From Lonsdalea britannica (lineage in GTDB: Bacteria; Pseudomonadota; Gammaproteobacteria; Enterobacterales; Enterobacteriaceae), in contig NZ_LUTN01000016.1 of the NCBI RefSeq assembly GCF_002111595.1, positions 35,431 to 99,430 on the forward strand: 64,000 nt of DNA. The letters run 5' to 3'. A program made the translations under genes and the position numbers. Positions 37,062 through 45,264 of this stretch are shown piece after piece. Position 1 is the first letter of the stretch. Every line of letters begins with the position of its first letter. Under the pieces are notes generated by a model, which was not told the origin of the DNA, searched no databases, and worked only from the letters and a program-made list of their open reading frames with translations.

Positions 37062-39679
37062 ATGACGGGAGCCGATAACGTTGGTGGCATCTATTACGAA
37101 GTTGATATTGAGGTTGATAATGCTCTGAAAGCTAACGAAAAGTTACGAGGAGAACTCAGATCACTGGCTGAACAGTCTAAGGCCTCGGCCAATGGAATAA
37201 AAACTCTCGAAACCCAAATGAAAACGTCAGCGATAGCGGTTAACCAAGCTACTAAAGCTGGTGGCTCTCTTCGAAGCCAATTCCAGCAGGCTGGCTACCA
37301 AATTCAAGACTTCATTGTTCAGGTACAAGGCGGTCAGTCAGCATTAGTCGCTTTTAGTCAGCAAGGATCGCAATTAGCTGGAGCGTTCGGCCCGAGCGGC
37401 GCTGTAGTAGGCGCGCTTATTGCTCTTGGTACCGTTATTGCTGGTACTCTTATTACCGCACTGAATGGCGGCAAAAATGCTATGGACGCCCTTAGAGACG
37501 CCGCCGACTCGATGGATAAGGTAATCACTATTTCACAAAGTGGTGTCGCCGCTCTTTCAGACAAGTACGCCAACCTTGCTAGAGTGAATGCCGCCGTTGC
37601 TACTCTAATGAGAAATCAGGTACTGCTTGAATATAACCAAGCAATGACGAAAGTGGCTAAGTCTATTTCCGACACCACCAACGAATTTTTCACGTTTGGT
37701 GATACAGCCAAGGCAGCTCTATCAGGCGGTACAGTTAGCGTTAAATTGCTCGGCGCGATCCTTGATGTGGCCGAAGTTAAAACTACTAATCTCAATGAGG
37801 CTTTTAGCCAGGTCAGCAAAAGCGGTGTAGCTAACGAAGCTACTATATCCACTTTTATCAATACCATCGGGGCGTTGGCGTCCCGCCTAGGCATAACTGA
37901 TCAGGCTGCTTTCGAACTGGCAAAGGAGCTAAGAGACCTAAGCACAAATCCTTCTCCGGAAGCGCTCCAGACGCTGGCATTGCGTTTACAAAACATGAGT
38001 TCTTCGAGCAAAGATGGACAAGCTCAAATCACTGCTTTGGCTGGATCATTAGTAGATTTAGCGCGCGAAGCTGCGAATGCGAAATTCAACGTCGACAGCC
38101 TAAAGCTCACTACTGACAACCTCACTGATGGGCAAAAAAATCTGATAAAGCAGGCTGAAAGAAATCTCGCTTTATCAAAGCTACAGGGAGAAGCTCGCGC
38201 CCGCCTCGCTGCCCAATATTCCGCTGAGGATGCAGGATTTGCTAAAGGCGATCCGCATACTAAAAAAATGGAAGATGACGCGGCGGCTACATACAAAAAT
38301 TTAGAGGCAACTAAGCAACTTAGATCCGAAGAAAAGAAATCAGCATCTCAGGCAGAGAGAAACGCCAAGGTTTTGGACGAATACAGGCAGAAAGCTGAAC
38401 TGAGCGCTGACTCAACGAGTGACTTGTCAAGAGAGCAGGCGATACTGGCTGCAAAGAGCAAGCTGATTAACCCGACATCGGAGCAAGTGGCTACCGTTGA
38501 GCGAGATGCCGCAGCCGCATGGGATAAGGCCGCCGCCCTCAAGGCGCAAAGCTCTATTCCTGAACTCAAAGAGAACGCCGACTATTCCAAGCAAAAGCAG
38601 CAACTGGAGCTTTTGAAAACCGCCAAGGATTCGCAGGGTAATTTGCTCATCAGTCAGCAGCAATATAACCAGCAGTCCGAGCAGTTGGAGCAAGACCACC
38701 AAACGAAACTGGCTGAAATCAGGCTAATCAGGTGGTCACGCCGCAACAGGATGCCGCCGCCAAGGTTGACCCGGTACAGCAGCTGGCGAATGAAAATGCG
38801 CGTAAATTGGCGCTAATTCAGCAGTTCGAGGCCAATAAAACATTGACCCACGATCAGGCTGAAGCGCTTAGAAACGCGACGGATACCCAGTACGAGCAGC
38901 AGCGCATCGCCGCACAATGGACGATTTATCGCAACCAGAGCGTGGCGAATGAACTCCTGGCTTCTTCCGTTGAATCGTTCAGCAGTGGGGCGTCTAGCGC
39001 CATCACTGGACTGATCAACGGTACGCAGAGCCTTTCTGAATCCTTCGCTAACCTTGGAACCTCAATCCTAAACGGCGTTGTCAGCAGCCTTGTGCAAATG
39101 GGGACGCAATGGGTGATGTCTACGATCATGGGTCAGACAGCTCAGCAAACCGCAATTGCCACGAATCAGGCATCAGCCACTGCCGCCTTAGCAACATCAA
39201 CGTTAGCTGGTCAGGCTGCGGCGTCAGCATTGTTGGCTTCGTGGTCTCCGGCTGCGATGGCGGCATCCATAGCATCTTATGGTGGCGCGGCGACCGCAGG
39301 CTTAGCTGGCTACACCACGGCGATGACTGCGGCTCAGACGATGTCTATTGCTGGAGCGAGAAAGAACGGTGGACCTGTAACAGCCGATTCCATGTACCGA
39401 GTCGGCGAAGGGGGAAAGCCTGAGATATTCAAAGCCAGCAACGGCAATCAGTACATGATCCCCGGCGACAATGGATCTGTGATAAGCAATAAGGATATTG
39501 GGGGGGCAGGTGGAGGCGGGACGAGTATTCAGCAGGAAAATCATTTCCACATCACAACTACAGGTGGGATTGATGACGCTACAAAGGCTTGGATAATTAA
39601 AAATATGAAACAGGTAGCGCTCTATGAAATCAAAGAGCAAAGCTCGCGACCTAAGGGGCTGATTCAGCCGAGGAAATAA
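37062..39679 (+). pseudogene. Lambda-type prophage tail tape-measure protein, split by a one-base shift
   Basis: The first frame (37062-38816) gives an N-terminal tape-measure domain: LRSQFQQAGYQIQDFIVQVQ, GQSALVAFSQQGSQLAGAFG and long coiled coils. The second frame (from 38732 to 39679) gives the matching C-terminal domain: SSGASSAITGLINGTQSLSE and MGTQWVMSTIMGQTAQQTA. Adding one G at GG 38722-38723 makes ...AEIRANQVVTPQQDAAAKVD continuous, about 872 residues. The usual partners (tail tube, tail chaperones, minor tail) are absent, so this is a stranded gene. Whether it still makes a truncated product is unknown. Confidence 0.8.
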
Positions 39680-39764
39680 TACTGACCGGCACCGCAGGGA
39701 CGCGATCATGTTGAGTTTGGTCAAGGTGAAACGGGAATGAGAAATAGCGAAAGGTGGCAGATAG

Positions 39765-40198
39765 ATGCCTGACAGCACGAAAGAACAGGCCGGCGTGATA
39801 AAGGCGGCAAATGGAAGAAAGGCGCATCGGGTAATCCCGGTGGGCGCAGCAGCAAAGCAGCTGAATTGAGGCGTGTGCTGGAAGGTGGCGCTGATGATGC
39901 TGTGAAAACCATCATGGACGCGGCTAGAGAAGGCGATATGGCTGCTTGCCGCCTCATCCTGGACAGAGTTGTCCCGCCGAGTAAGCCGGTTTATCAGCCG
40001 GTATCTTTCGAGCTGGACGACAGCAATTTACCTGCAGCGGCCCGTTCTGTGATTAAGGCGATTGCCGCAGGCGAACTACCCGCCGACCAGGGGAAAATGA
40101 TTCTGGATGGCCTGGCGAACATGGCGAAGATTATCGAAATTACAGAGCTGGCTGAGCGCGTTGCTGAGCTGGAGAAGGCACAGGAGAGCGTACAATGA
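39765..40198 (+). pseudogene. DUF5681-type phage protein (terminase-small-subunit-like), frameshifted near its start
   Basis: ATG 39765 begins MPDSTKEQAG; one additional G at GG 39792-39793 would continue with RDKGGKWKKGASGNPGGRSS, the DUF5681 motif (WKKGxSGNPGGR) found at the N-terminus of small phage packaging-like proteins. The intact remainder reads AELRRVLEGGADDAVKTIMD and GDMAACRLILDRVVPPSKP and ends in a helical ELAERVAELEKAQESVQ. An internal GTG at 39866 could still yield 110 residues. ATGA overlap with the next gene. Confidence 0.65.
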
Positions 40199-40413
40199 GC
40201 CTGTTAAGACGAATTGAAGCACTGGAGGCCACCAGCGGCGCTCAAGCCACCAGCGGCGGCCCTGATGAAATCTGGCTAATCGGTGTCAGCCCTGACGGCT
40301 CCCGCGAGTGTGGTGGCGGCTGGGTGAAGCATAAAGGGCTGTTCCGAAATGCTACGGTTGAAGAAGCACAACACCATAATCAGCTTAACCTGCAGGGTGA
40401 CAATCATGGGTAG
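40195..40413 (+). CDS. Tiny phage protein with N-terminal leucine-rich helix (1 of 3)
   Basis: A 72-residue protein, MSLLRRIEALEATSG at the start, then a central DEIWLIGVSPDGSRECGGGW. It overlaps the upstream gene by ATGA and the downstream one by eight bases. The N-terminal helix resembles those of the two following proteins. No known family comes to mind. Confidence 0.6.
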   Translation: MSLLRRIEALEATSGAQATSGGPDEIWLIGVSPDGSRECGGGWVKHKGLFRNATVEEAQHHNQLNLQGDNHG

Positions 40414-40624
40414 TCTGCTGGCACGACTGAACCGGCTGGAAAAGGCCATGACGCCGAAAGATGGTGATGTGCAGGTGATTTCTGCTCTGATGGATGAGTT
40501 AGCAGGTAATGCCTCTTCAGGAGCTTATGAGAAGGCCATAGAGCGCCTGTCACTGCGTGGGCACAGTTTCCCGCGGTCCTCAGAACTGAGAGCGTTGCTG
40601 GTGGGGGCGAGCGATGAGCATTAA
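40406..40624 (+). CDS. Tiny phage protein with N-terminal leucine-rich helix (2 of 3)
   Basis: A 72-residue protein starting MGSLLARLNRLEKAMTPKDG, followed by QVISALMDELAGNASSGAYE. AGGGTGA stands before the ATG. Coupled to both neighbours by overlaps (8 and 11 bases). The start SLLARLNRLEKA parallels SLLRRIEALEA in the previous protein and IKTRLAALEKVA in the next. Confidence 0.6.
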   Translation: MGSLLARLNRLEKAMTPKDGDVQVISALMDELAGNASSGAYEKAIERLSLRGHSFPRSSELRALLVGASDEH

Positions 40625-40838
40625 AACTCGCCTGGCTGCGCTGGAGAAGGTAGCTAGAGATAAAGGCAGCAAATCTATTGATGGCCCACAGCCACCCGTT
40701 AGAGCAGCTTATCAGCGTGAAGATGGCACCTTTGACCATGAGGGCTACATAGCGGACGCTGACCTGTGGAGCATTGAAGTGTTTGGCAAGCCGCTGGCAC
40801 TGGTGGCCGAAGAGATAGTAGAGAATGAAGGGTTTTGA
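40614..40838 (+). CDS. Tiny phage protein with N-terminal leucine-rich helix (3 of 3)
   Basis: A 74-residue acidic protein starting MSIKTRLAALEKVARDKGSK. The centre (AAYQREDGTFDHEGYIADAD) and end (LVAEEIVENEGF) have no recognised motif. It overlaps the previous gene by 11 bases. Last of the three coupled genes. Confidence 0.6.
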   Translation: MSIKTRLAALEKVARDKGSKSIDGPQPPVRAAYQREDGTFDHEGYIADADLWSIEVFGKPLALVAEEIVENEGF

Positions 40839-40909
40839 CCTACCATAGCCCATAATATCTGTCCTACCCCATGAATACCTGACAAAAGTTAACATTGAGG
40901 CGAAGCGGG

Positions 40910-41158
40910 ATGGAAAGCAAAGCAGCATTATTGAAGCAGCTGAAAGCATACCACCAGCGAAGCAATGAGAGATTCAAACGCTGGCAGGCGTCAGGATACC
41001 GGCACGAATTCAAGCTCCGGCATGAGCCAATGCCAGACGCTCCACCAGCGACATTAAGCAAGCATCAGGATTACTGTCTGGCAGCTCCAGTTTCTGTCGT
41101 ATGGCATCTACAAGCCATGCAGTTTTATCGCCACCAGCAGCACTCACAGCATCTGTAA
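40910..41158 (+). CDS. Possible truncated phage protein
   Basis: An 82-residue frame. MESKAALLKQLKAYHQRSNE through FKRWQASGYRHEFKLRHEP looks like genuine protein; after about residue 45 the frame runs antisense to a better-supported gene and becomes improbable. Probably the 5' part of a gene cut off by the arrival of the minus-strand gene, or a fortuitous frame. Confidence 0.35.
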   Translation: MESKAALLKQLKAYHQRSNERFKRWQASGYRHEFKLRHEPMPDAPPATLSKHQDYCLAAPVSVVWHLQAMQFYRHQQHSQHL

Positions 41159-41213
41159 AAGCCTCGCTTAGCTCAGCAGGCACACGAAAGGTAACAGACA
41201 GGGATTTGCTCAT
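41010..41213 (-). CDS. Ribbon-helix-helix (Arc/CopG-like) regulator
   Basis: A 67-residue protein: MSKSLSVTFRVPAELSEAFT forms the strand and first helix, GGDKTAWLVDAIRQKLEL the second helix. This is the classic small RHH layout and suggests a repressor. GGTGACCT precedes ATG 41213. It is the only minus-strand gene among the right-hand phage genes and reads away from iteron cluster B, so it may control replication or the genes on its left. No toxin partner is seen. Confidence 0.6.
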   Translation of the reverse strand: MSKSLSVTFRVPAELSEAFTDAVSAAGGDKTAWLVDAIRQKLELPDSNPDACLMSLVERLALAHAGA

Positions 41214-41281
41214 AGGTCACCAATATCAGGGAATTAGTGAGCATTTTGTCATCGTAAGACAATGTAAGACACTCTCTTTTA

Positions 41282-41401
41282 TTGGTTCACATGACATAGT
41301 TTGTTGGTTCAATTCGGGGTTGTGCTGGTTCACTTTTTTGAGAATAACCCTTTAAAATCAGTGTTGTTTACAAATTGAACCAACTGAACCAACTAAACCA
41401 A
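41282..41401. repeat. Iteron cluster B (putative crr-like second replication site)
   Basis: TTGGTTCA at 41282 and 41304 and CTGGTTCA at 41325; inverse TGAACCAA at 41376 and 41385 and TAAACCAA at 41394, the last three at nine-base steps. Same octamer and same two-armed plan as cluster A, 5.9 kb away. P4 needs two such regions, ori and crr. The 300 bases here contain no gene. Confidence 0.7.
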
Positions 41402-41513
41402 CACCTTTTTACTTATATAGAAGCATTTAGTCGGTTTTGAACTTAGGCAACAGACGGGTAATTGCTGCGTGCTAGGGTTAATCCGAAAAATACTAATGGG
41501 GATATGAAAAAAA

Positions 41514-41782
41514 ACAACTTTAGCGTGCGTTATTGCTACCACTCTTTTGACCGGCTGTGGCCCAAAGAAATTAACCCCTGAGCAAAAGCAGGAAGTGAGC
41601 AGTTTTAAAAGCCCGCTTTAGCTAATACGTTGGACAGTATCCGAAACCTGCCTACTTGGAGGGGAGGCTCAATCTCTGGGGGAGAGCGCGTTCCGTTCTG
41701 CTCGCCCCGTCAAATTTTATACCCGCGAAAAATGAAATTTAATTCGGGCGTGTTTCACCCTTCCAAAGGGTATGACATATGA
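41514..41782 (+). pseudogene. Small lipoprotein gene with two one-base shifts
   Basis: With seven instead of eight A after ATG 41514 the product begins MKKTTLACVIATTLLTGCGP, a textbook lipoprotein signal (LLTGC). With one more C at CCC 41612-41614 the frame continues LANTLDSIRNLPTWRGGSIS and on to FNSGVFHPSKGYDI, ending at TGA 41780-41782, which overlaps the next ATG. As written, it stops after 25 codons. The conserved junction indicates that the repaired reading was once the real gene. Confidence 0.6.
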
Positions 41783-41964
41783 CACCACGCGAAATAGCTT
41801 TATTGACCACCGCCAAATTGGAGCACGAAGGCCACCAGCTTACCCCGGCAGATCAACGGGAGATAGAACGCTCAGTTAATGCCGATATAGCTCGGCGTGA
41901 AAAATTCCGCGAAATGATGCGATCACCCGTCTACCAGTGGAAGAAGCCAACGCCGCGCAGGTAG
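41779..41964 (+). CDS. Small uncharacterised phage/satellite protein
   Basis: A 61-residue basic helical protein starting MTPREIALLTTAKLEHEGHQ and ending in SPVYQWKKPTPRR. Its ATG overlaps the stop of the broken lipoprotein frame. No family recognised. Confidence 0.55.
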   Translation: MTPREIALLTTAKLEHEGHQLTPADQREIERSVNADIARREKFREMMRSPVYQWKKPTPRR

Positions 41965-42084
41965 ATACGGGATTATTCCGCATGTAACTTATGCGTATTA
42001 AGCAAATTACCTTTATTCACCTTTACAGAATTGTGAGTGCGTCAGTATCGTTATCCTCCCGATTCGCATTTATTCAGGATTTGC

Positions 42085-42627
42085 ATGTACCAGCTAAAGA
42101 TAACCATCCGAGACAGCAAACCACCAATATGGCGGCGTGTGCTGGTTCCAGAGCAAATCCCCTTTAGTAAACTTCACGCGGTGATCCAGTTGGCTTTTGG
42201 CTGGAATGACGAACACCTGTATATGTTCGAGAAAGGGCGTAAAGGTGATCCCGGTAGCGAGTATCGCGTATGGGGTGAGGATGAAAGCATGGGTAATGCG
42301 GCAATAACACCACTATGGGCAGCGCTCCAGAATGATGGTGACAAGCTGGTTTACACGTATGACTTTGGCGACTGGTGGGATTGTCTTGTTATGCTCGAGA
42401 AGCAAACACACGATACGAGTAAACAGCCCATTAGCTGTCTGCGTGGGAAAGGCACCACCCCGGCGGAAAATTCCGGTGGTTTGCATGGTTACAATGAATT
42501 GCTCTTACAGGCCAGAGAGTCTGATAATCCTGAACAGGCCGAGATCCACAATTTTCTGATGCTGGATATTGAACGCCGGATTTACGACCTGAACAACATT
42601 AACGACAGATTGCAGGCTCTTAACTGA
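42085..42627 (+). CDS. Plasmid pRiA4b ORF-3-like protein
   Basis: A 180-residue protein of the pRiA4b ORF-3 family (PF07929 type): MYQLKITIRDSKPPIWRRVL, FSKLHAVIQLAFGWNDEHLY and YDFGDWWDCLVMLEK are its marks. The family is common on plasmids and islands, and its function is unknown. Start chosen at ATG 42085, with AGGA six bases upstream; the frame is open to 42037. Its end overlaps the next, convergent gene by eight bases. Confidence 0.82.
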   Translation: MYQLKITIRDSKPPIWRRVLVPEQIPFSKLHAVIQLAFGWNDEHLYMFEKGRKGDPGSEYRVWGEDESMGNAAITPLWAALQNDGDKLVYTYDFGDWWDCLVMLEKQTHDTSKQPISCLRGKGTTPAENSGGLHGYNELLLQARESDNPEQAEIHNFLMLDIERRIYDLNNINDRLQALN

Positions 42628-42979
42628 CCCGCATGTATTCGCCTGATATTGCGTTATCAGCGCCGCCAGTATCGCGCATAACAGCGTACTGACCGGGTAA
42701 ACCGTAGCGCACGACCATTGCGTTGGTTTCACCGCCGCGCCGTACCTGACGCGACTCATACACTGTTACACGCTCCAGCAGCCCACCAGCAACCATGCTT
42801 TCCAACGTACGCCGGGTTGATTCTAGCTGGTGGCGCTTATCGAACGACACCATGCCATGAAGCAGGTAGGCCACGCCCGACACATCGAACGGCGGCGCAC
42901 CAATTTCACCTGTCACCCATTCGAGGTTATCCGGTTCAAAATAGCTGAGTATCTCTTTTTTGCGGTTGGTCATTCTCAT
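42620..42979 (-). CDS. Uncharacterised winged-helix-like island protein
   Basis: A 119-residue protein starting MRMTNRKKEILSYFEPDN. SGVAYLLHGMVSFDKRHQLE and STRRTLESMVAGGLLERVTV look like a winged-helix DNA-binding fold; the rest is a short basic tail. AAGGA lies 11 bases before ATG 42979. It is the last gene before attR and points inward. Possible repressor or excision control, unproven. Confidence 0.6.
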   Translation of the reverse strand: MRMTNRKKEILSYFEPDNLEWVTGEIGAPPFDVSGVAYLLHGMVSFDKRHQLESTRRTLESMVAGGLLERVTVYESRQVRRGGETNAMVVRYGLPGQYAVMRDTGGADNAISGEYMRVS

Positions 42980-43098
42980 GACTGGCAGGTTCCTTATTGT
43001 GGGATAGCACTATCATACAATAAGCGGGTTGAAGGGAGAGCGTGATAGCCTGATGTACTGTATGAATCACAACCAGATTTCATGGGCGGAAAAATATA

Positions 43099-43120
43099 TG
43101 GGGGTACTTTTGGGGGTATC
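43099..43120. promoter_or_regulatory. Right-end integrase arm-type repeat
   Basis: TGGGGGTAC and GGGGGTAT, 13 bases apart, the same pair as at 25665 beside attL. It stands 60 bases inside attR, as expected for an integrase arm site. Confidence 0.55.
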
Positions 43121-43180
43121 TAGAAAAAACAAACAATAAAAATAACAATAAAAACAAAGATTATAATCTATATGTATTGT

Positions 43181-43207
43181 TCCTATTATCGGCACCATTT
43201 CAACATC
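43181..43207. repeat. attR of the thrW island
   Basis: TCCTATTATCGGCACCATT (43181-43199) repeats the 3' end of thrW exactly and continues with TCAACATC. No complete tRNA lies here. The 70 bases beyond it (to 43275) resemble the stretch that follows attL at 25561-25602, suggesting the left end of a further element. Confidence 0.85.
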
Positions 43208-43355
43208 CTAAAACATCCAAATTCATTCATAATCCCACTATTTTATAAGATCTTTTTATACTCAGCCCGTCCATTTGACCCTGACCCAAAACCCTGCTCC
43301 ATTCAGAAGCAAAATTCCGGCTTGATAAACACTCCCCTGAACGGAGGTGGTGCCG

Positions 43356-43622
43356 ATGAAAAGATCACTATTCACTGAAGAGCAGATTGTTTTCGCCCTC
43401 AAGCAGGCTGAGCTGGGGACCTCTGTGCCGGACGTCTGCCGCAAGCTGGCTATCTCCGACGCCACTTTTTACGCCTGGCGTAAGAAATACGGCGGGATTT
43501 CTCCTTCGGAACTGAAACACATGCGGCAGCTGGAAGAAGAGAATCTCAGGCGGAAGAAGCTGGTGGCTGACCTGAGCCTCGATAAGGCCATGCTACAGGA
43601 CGTGCTGACAAAAAAGATCTGA
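43356..43622 (+). CDS. IS3-family transposase OrfA
   Basis: An 88-residue helix-turn-helix protein: MKRSLFTEEQIVFALKQAEL and VPDVCRKLAISDATFYAWRK, then a leucine-zipper-like LKHMRQLEEENLRRKKLVAD. ACGGAGG stands before the ATG. The slippery AAAAAAG near its end (43608-43614) would allow the usual -1 shift into orfB. Confidence 0.88.
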   Translation: MKRSLFTEEQIVFALKQAELGTSVPDVCRKLAISDATFYAWRKKYGGISPSELKHMRQLEEENLRRKKLVADLSLDKAMLQDVLTKKI

Positions 43623-43633
43623 CGCTGGCACGT

Positions 43634-44465
43634 TTGCGTGAATGGGTCAGGGATTTGCAGGCCCGTTACGGAGCCAGCGAGAGGCAGGTTTGCTTTGCGC
43701 TACGCGTCAGTCGCAGCTCATTCCGCTATCGTTCTGTGGCCGCAGACGACAGCGCGCTGCGCTTACGCATTCGGGAGATCACCGAAACCCGGGTGCATTA
43801 CGGTTACCGCCGGGTACACGTGATGCTCAGGCGGGAAGGCTGGGCGGGATAACCACAAGAGGATTTATCGGCTTTACAGCGAACAGGGACTGTCGCTGCG
43901 ATTCAAACGTCCACGCCGCCATAAATCCGCCCAGCGGCGTCAACCGCAGCCTCAGGGGCTCTACCCAAACCACGTATGGGGCATGGATTTTGTCTCTGAT
44001 GCTTTGTTTGACGGGCGTCGGTTGCGTTTGCTGACGGTGATTGACCTCTATACACGCGAATGCCTGGGGATCTGCGTGGGTCAGAATCTGCGCTCAAGTG
44101 AAGTTGCAGAGATGCTGAACAGCATAGCGCTCAGGCGACCTTTGCCACAGTTGCTGAAAACCGATAATGGTTCTGAATTTTCAGGGAAAATGCTGGATAA
44201 ATGGGTTTACGAACGGGGTATAAGGATTGATTTTTCCCGACCCGGGACACCCACAGATAATGCTACGGTGGAGTCTTTTAACGGCAGGCTGCGGCAGGAG
44301 TGCCTGAATGAGAACTGGTTCATGTCTCTGGAGGATGCACGGAGCAAAATCGAGGCCTGGCGCATACACTATAACCAGAGTCGTCCCCATTCCGCGCTGG
44401 GGTGGATGACCCCCTCTGAATTCGCCGAAAAATCTGCCGGTTGCCAGAATATGCAGCCAACCTGA
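43634..44465 (+). pseudogene. IS3-family transposase OrfB (DDE), frameshifted
   Basis: The first part (REWVRDLQARYGASERQVCF ... VHVMLRREGW) stops at 43852; the rest resumes in the +1 frame as DNHKRIYRLYSEQGLSLRFK and runs through the DDE core: VWGMDFVSDALFDGRRL (Asp), LLKTDNGSEFSG (Asp) and PTDNATVESFNGRLRQECL (Glu). Removing one G from GGG 43842-43844 restores HVMLRREGWRDNHKRIY. Normally entered by -1 shift from orfA. Confidence 0.85.
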
Positions 44466-44610
44466 AACCGGTTATTTCTGATTATGGGTGGATCATATTT
44501 GGGGTCAGGATCAAAGAGCCGACATTACTAACTGAGCGTTGTATCTAATCATGGGGGCAGGTCAAGTGAATTACGGTAAAATATCTCTTAAAACGTAATG
44601 AGAGAGCAGA

Positions 44611-45264
44611 ATGGCATTTGAATTGAAAGAGTTATTAACCCCGGCAGCCTCCCTCTTGGCTGTTTGGCTTACAGCCAGATTTACCCTTAATCGGGAAATT
44701 CGTAAGAAAGAGCTGGAGATCCGTGTTGATCGGCTGGAGAAGCTCTCAGCTGATTGTGATGAGGTCTTATCACAGCTTATCAATTATGCTGGTTTTATTA
44801 GTGGTCTTGTTCAGTCCCGGCTTTTATTATTCACTCCGACTCAGTCAAAGGCCCGGATCCCTGTTCAAAAATTTATTGAAGTCAAAGACCTATTGGATGA
44901 CAGTGAGTTAGCTCCAGATAGAGAGAAAGTGCGAAGATGCGAACACGGCCTACGCTTTCATCATTATCAGGAATGGCAAAAATGGGATGCTATTGTCCCG
45001 AAGCTGAAAAACGATATTTATGATTTTTTCATGATTACACCTGCAGGCGCGATTGTTAAAGTTTTAAAGGATCAGGGTCGAACACAAGAGGATTGTGAGG
45101 CGTTCATTCGACAACTCAGTAAATGGCAAAAAGATGCTGATGCTCTGCGGAAACAGCTACTTGACGCTATGTCCAGCGATTTTCACGAGTTAACGAAATC
45201 GAAACCACCTTTATGGCTTCGATGGTTGTGTATACATACATGGTTCAACAAGTCTGGATGTTAA
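44611..45264 (+). CDS. Uncharacterised membrane-anchored coiled-coil protein
   Basis: A 217-residue protein. Residues 7-26 (ELLTPAASLLAVWLTARFTL) form one membrane helix, followed by a charged coiled coil (REIRKKELEIRVDRLEKLSA). The cytoplasmic remainder is helical (HHYQEWQKWDAIVPKLKNDI) with no recognised catalytic motif. The architecture resembles small membrane sensors of phage-defence genes, but no homologue is known to me. It lies between the IS and a PD-(D/E)XK nuclease gene, with AT-rich flanks. Confidence 0.65.
   Translation: MAFELKELLTPAASLLAVWLTARFTLNREIRKKELEIRVDRLEKLSADCDEVLSQLINYAGFISGLVQSRLLLFTPTQSKARIPVQKFIEVKDLLDDSELAPDREKVRRCEHGLRFHHYQEWQKWDAIVPKLKNDIYDFFMITPAGAIVKVLKDQGRTQEDCEAFIRQLSKWQKDADALRKQLLDAMSSDFHELTKSKPPLWLRWLCIHTWFNKSGC

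Larger units (their letters stand above)
25534..43207. mobile_element. P4-type satellite/genomic island integrated at thrW
   Basis: Bounded by a direct repeat of the tRNA 3' end (about 17.6 kb from core to core). Contents in order: P4-like integrase, two-gene AT-rich cargo, AlpA, antirepressors, Ash/Icd-type gene with an immunity-like region, small coupled genes, alpha-type primase-helicase, iterons, PerC-like regulator, and a right part with tail tape-measure and other phage genes, several broken. No capsid, terminase large subunit or portal gene is seen, so it would depend on a helper phage, as P4 does on P2. Confidence 0.85.
43276..44513. mobile_element. IS3-family insertion sequence with broken orfB
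   Basis: Terminal inverted repeats TGACCCTGACCC on the left and its near copy (GGGTCAGGATCA inverse, TGATCCTGACCCC) on the right bound 1238 bases containing orfA and orfB. The flanking bases (CATT and AAGA) do not form a target duplication, which suggests a rearrangement at one end after insertion. The orfB frame has an extra G, so the copy is probably immobile. Confidence 0.8.

Noticed and set aside
38700..38760. Programmed frameshift in the tape-measure gene
   Set aside because: Known tail frameshifts occur in the chaperone genes before the tape measure, and no slippery heptamer is present at the break.
25534..43207. CRISPR array or restriction-modification system in the island
   Set aside because: No regularly spaced repeats with unique spacers and no methyltransferase motif were found; the only nuclease-like gene lies outside attR.
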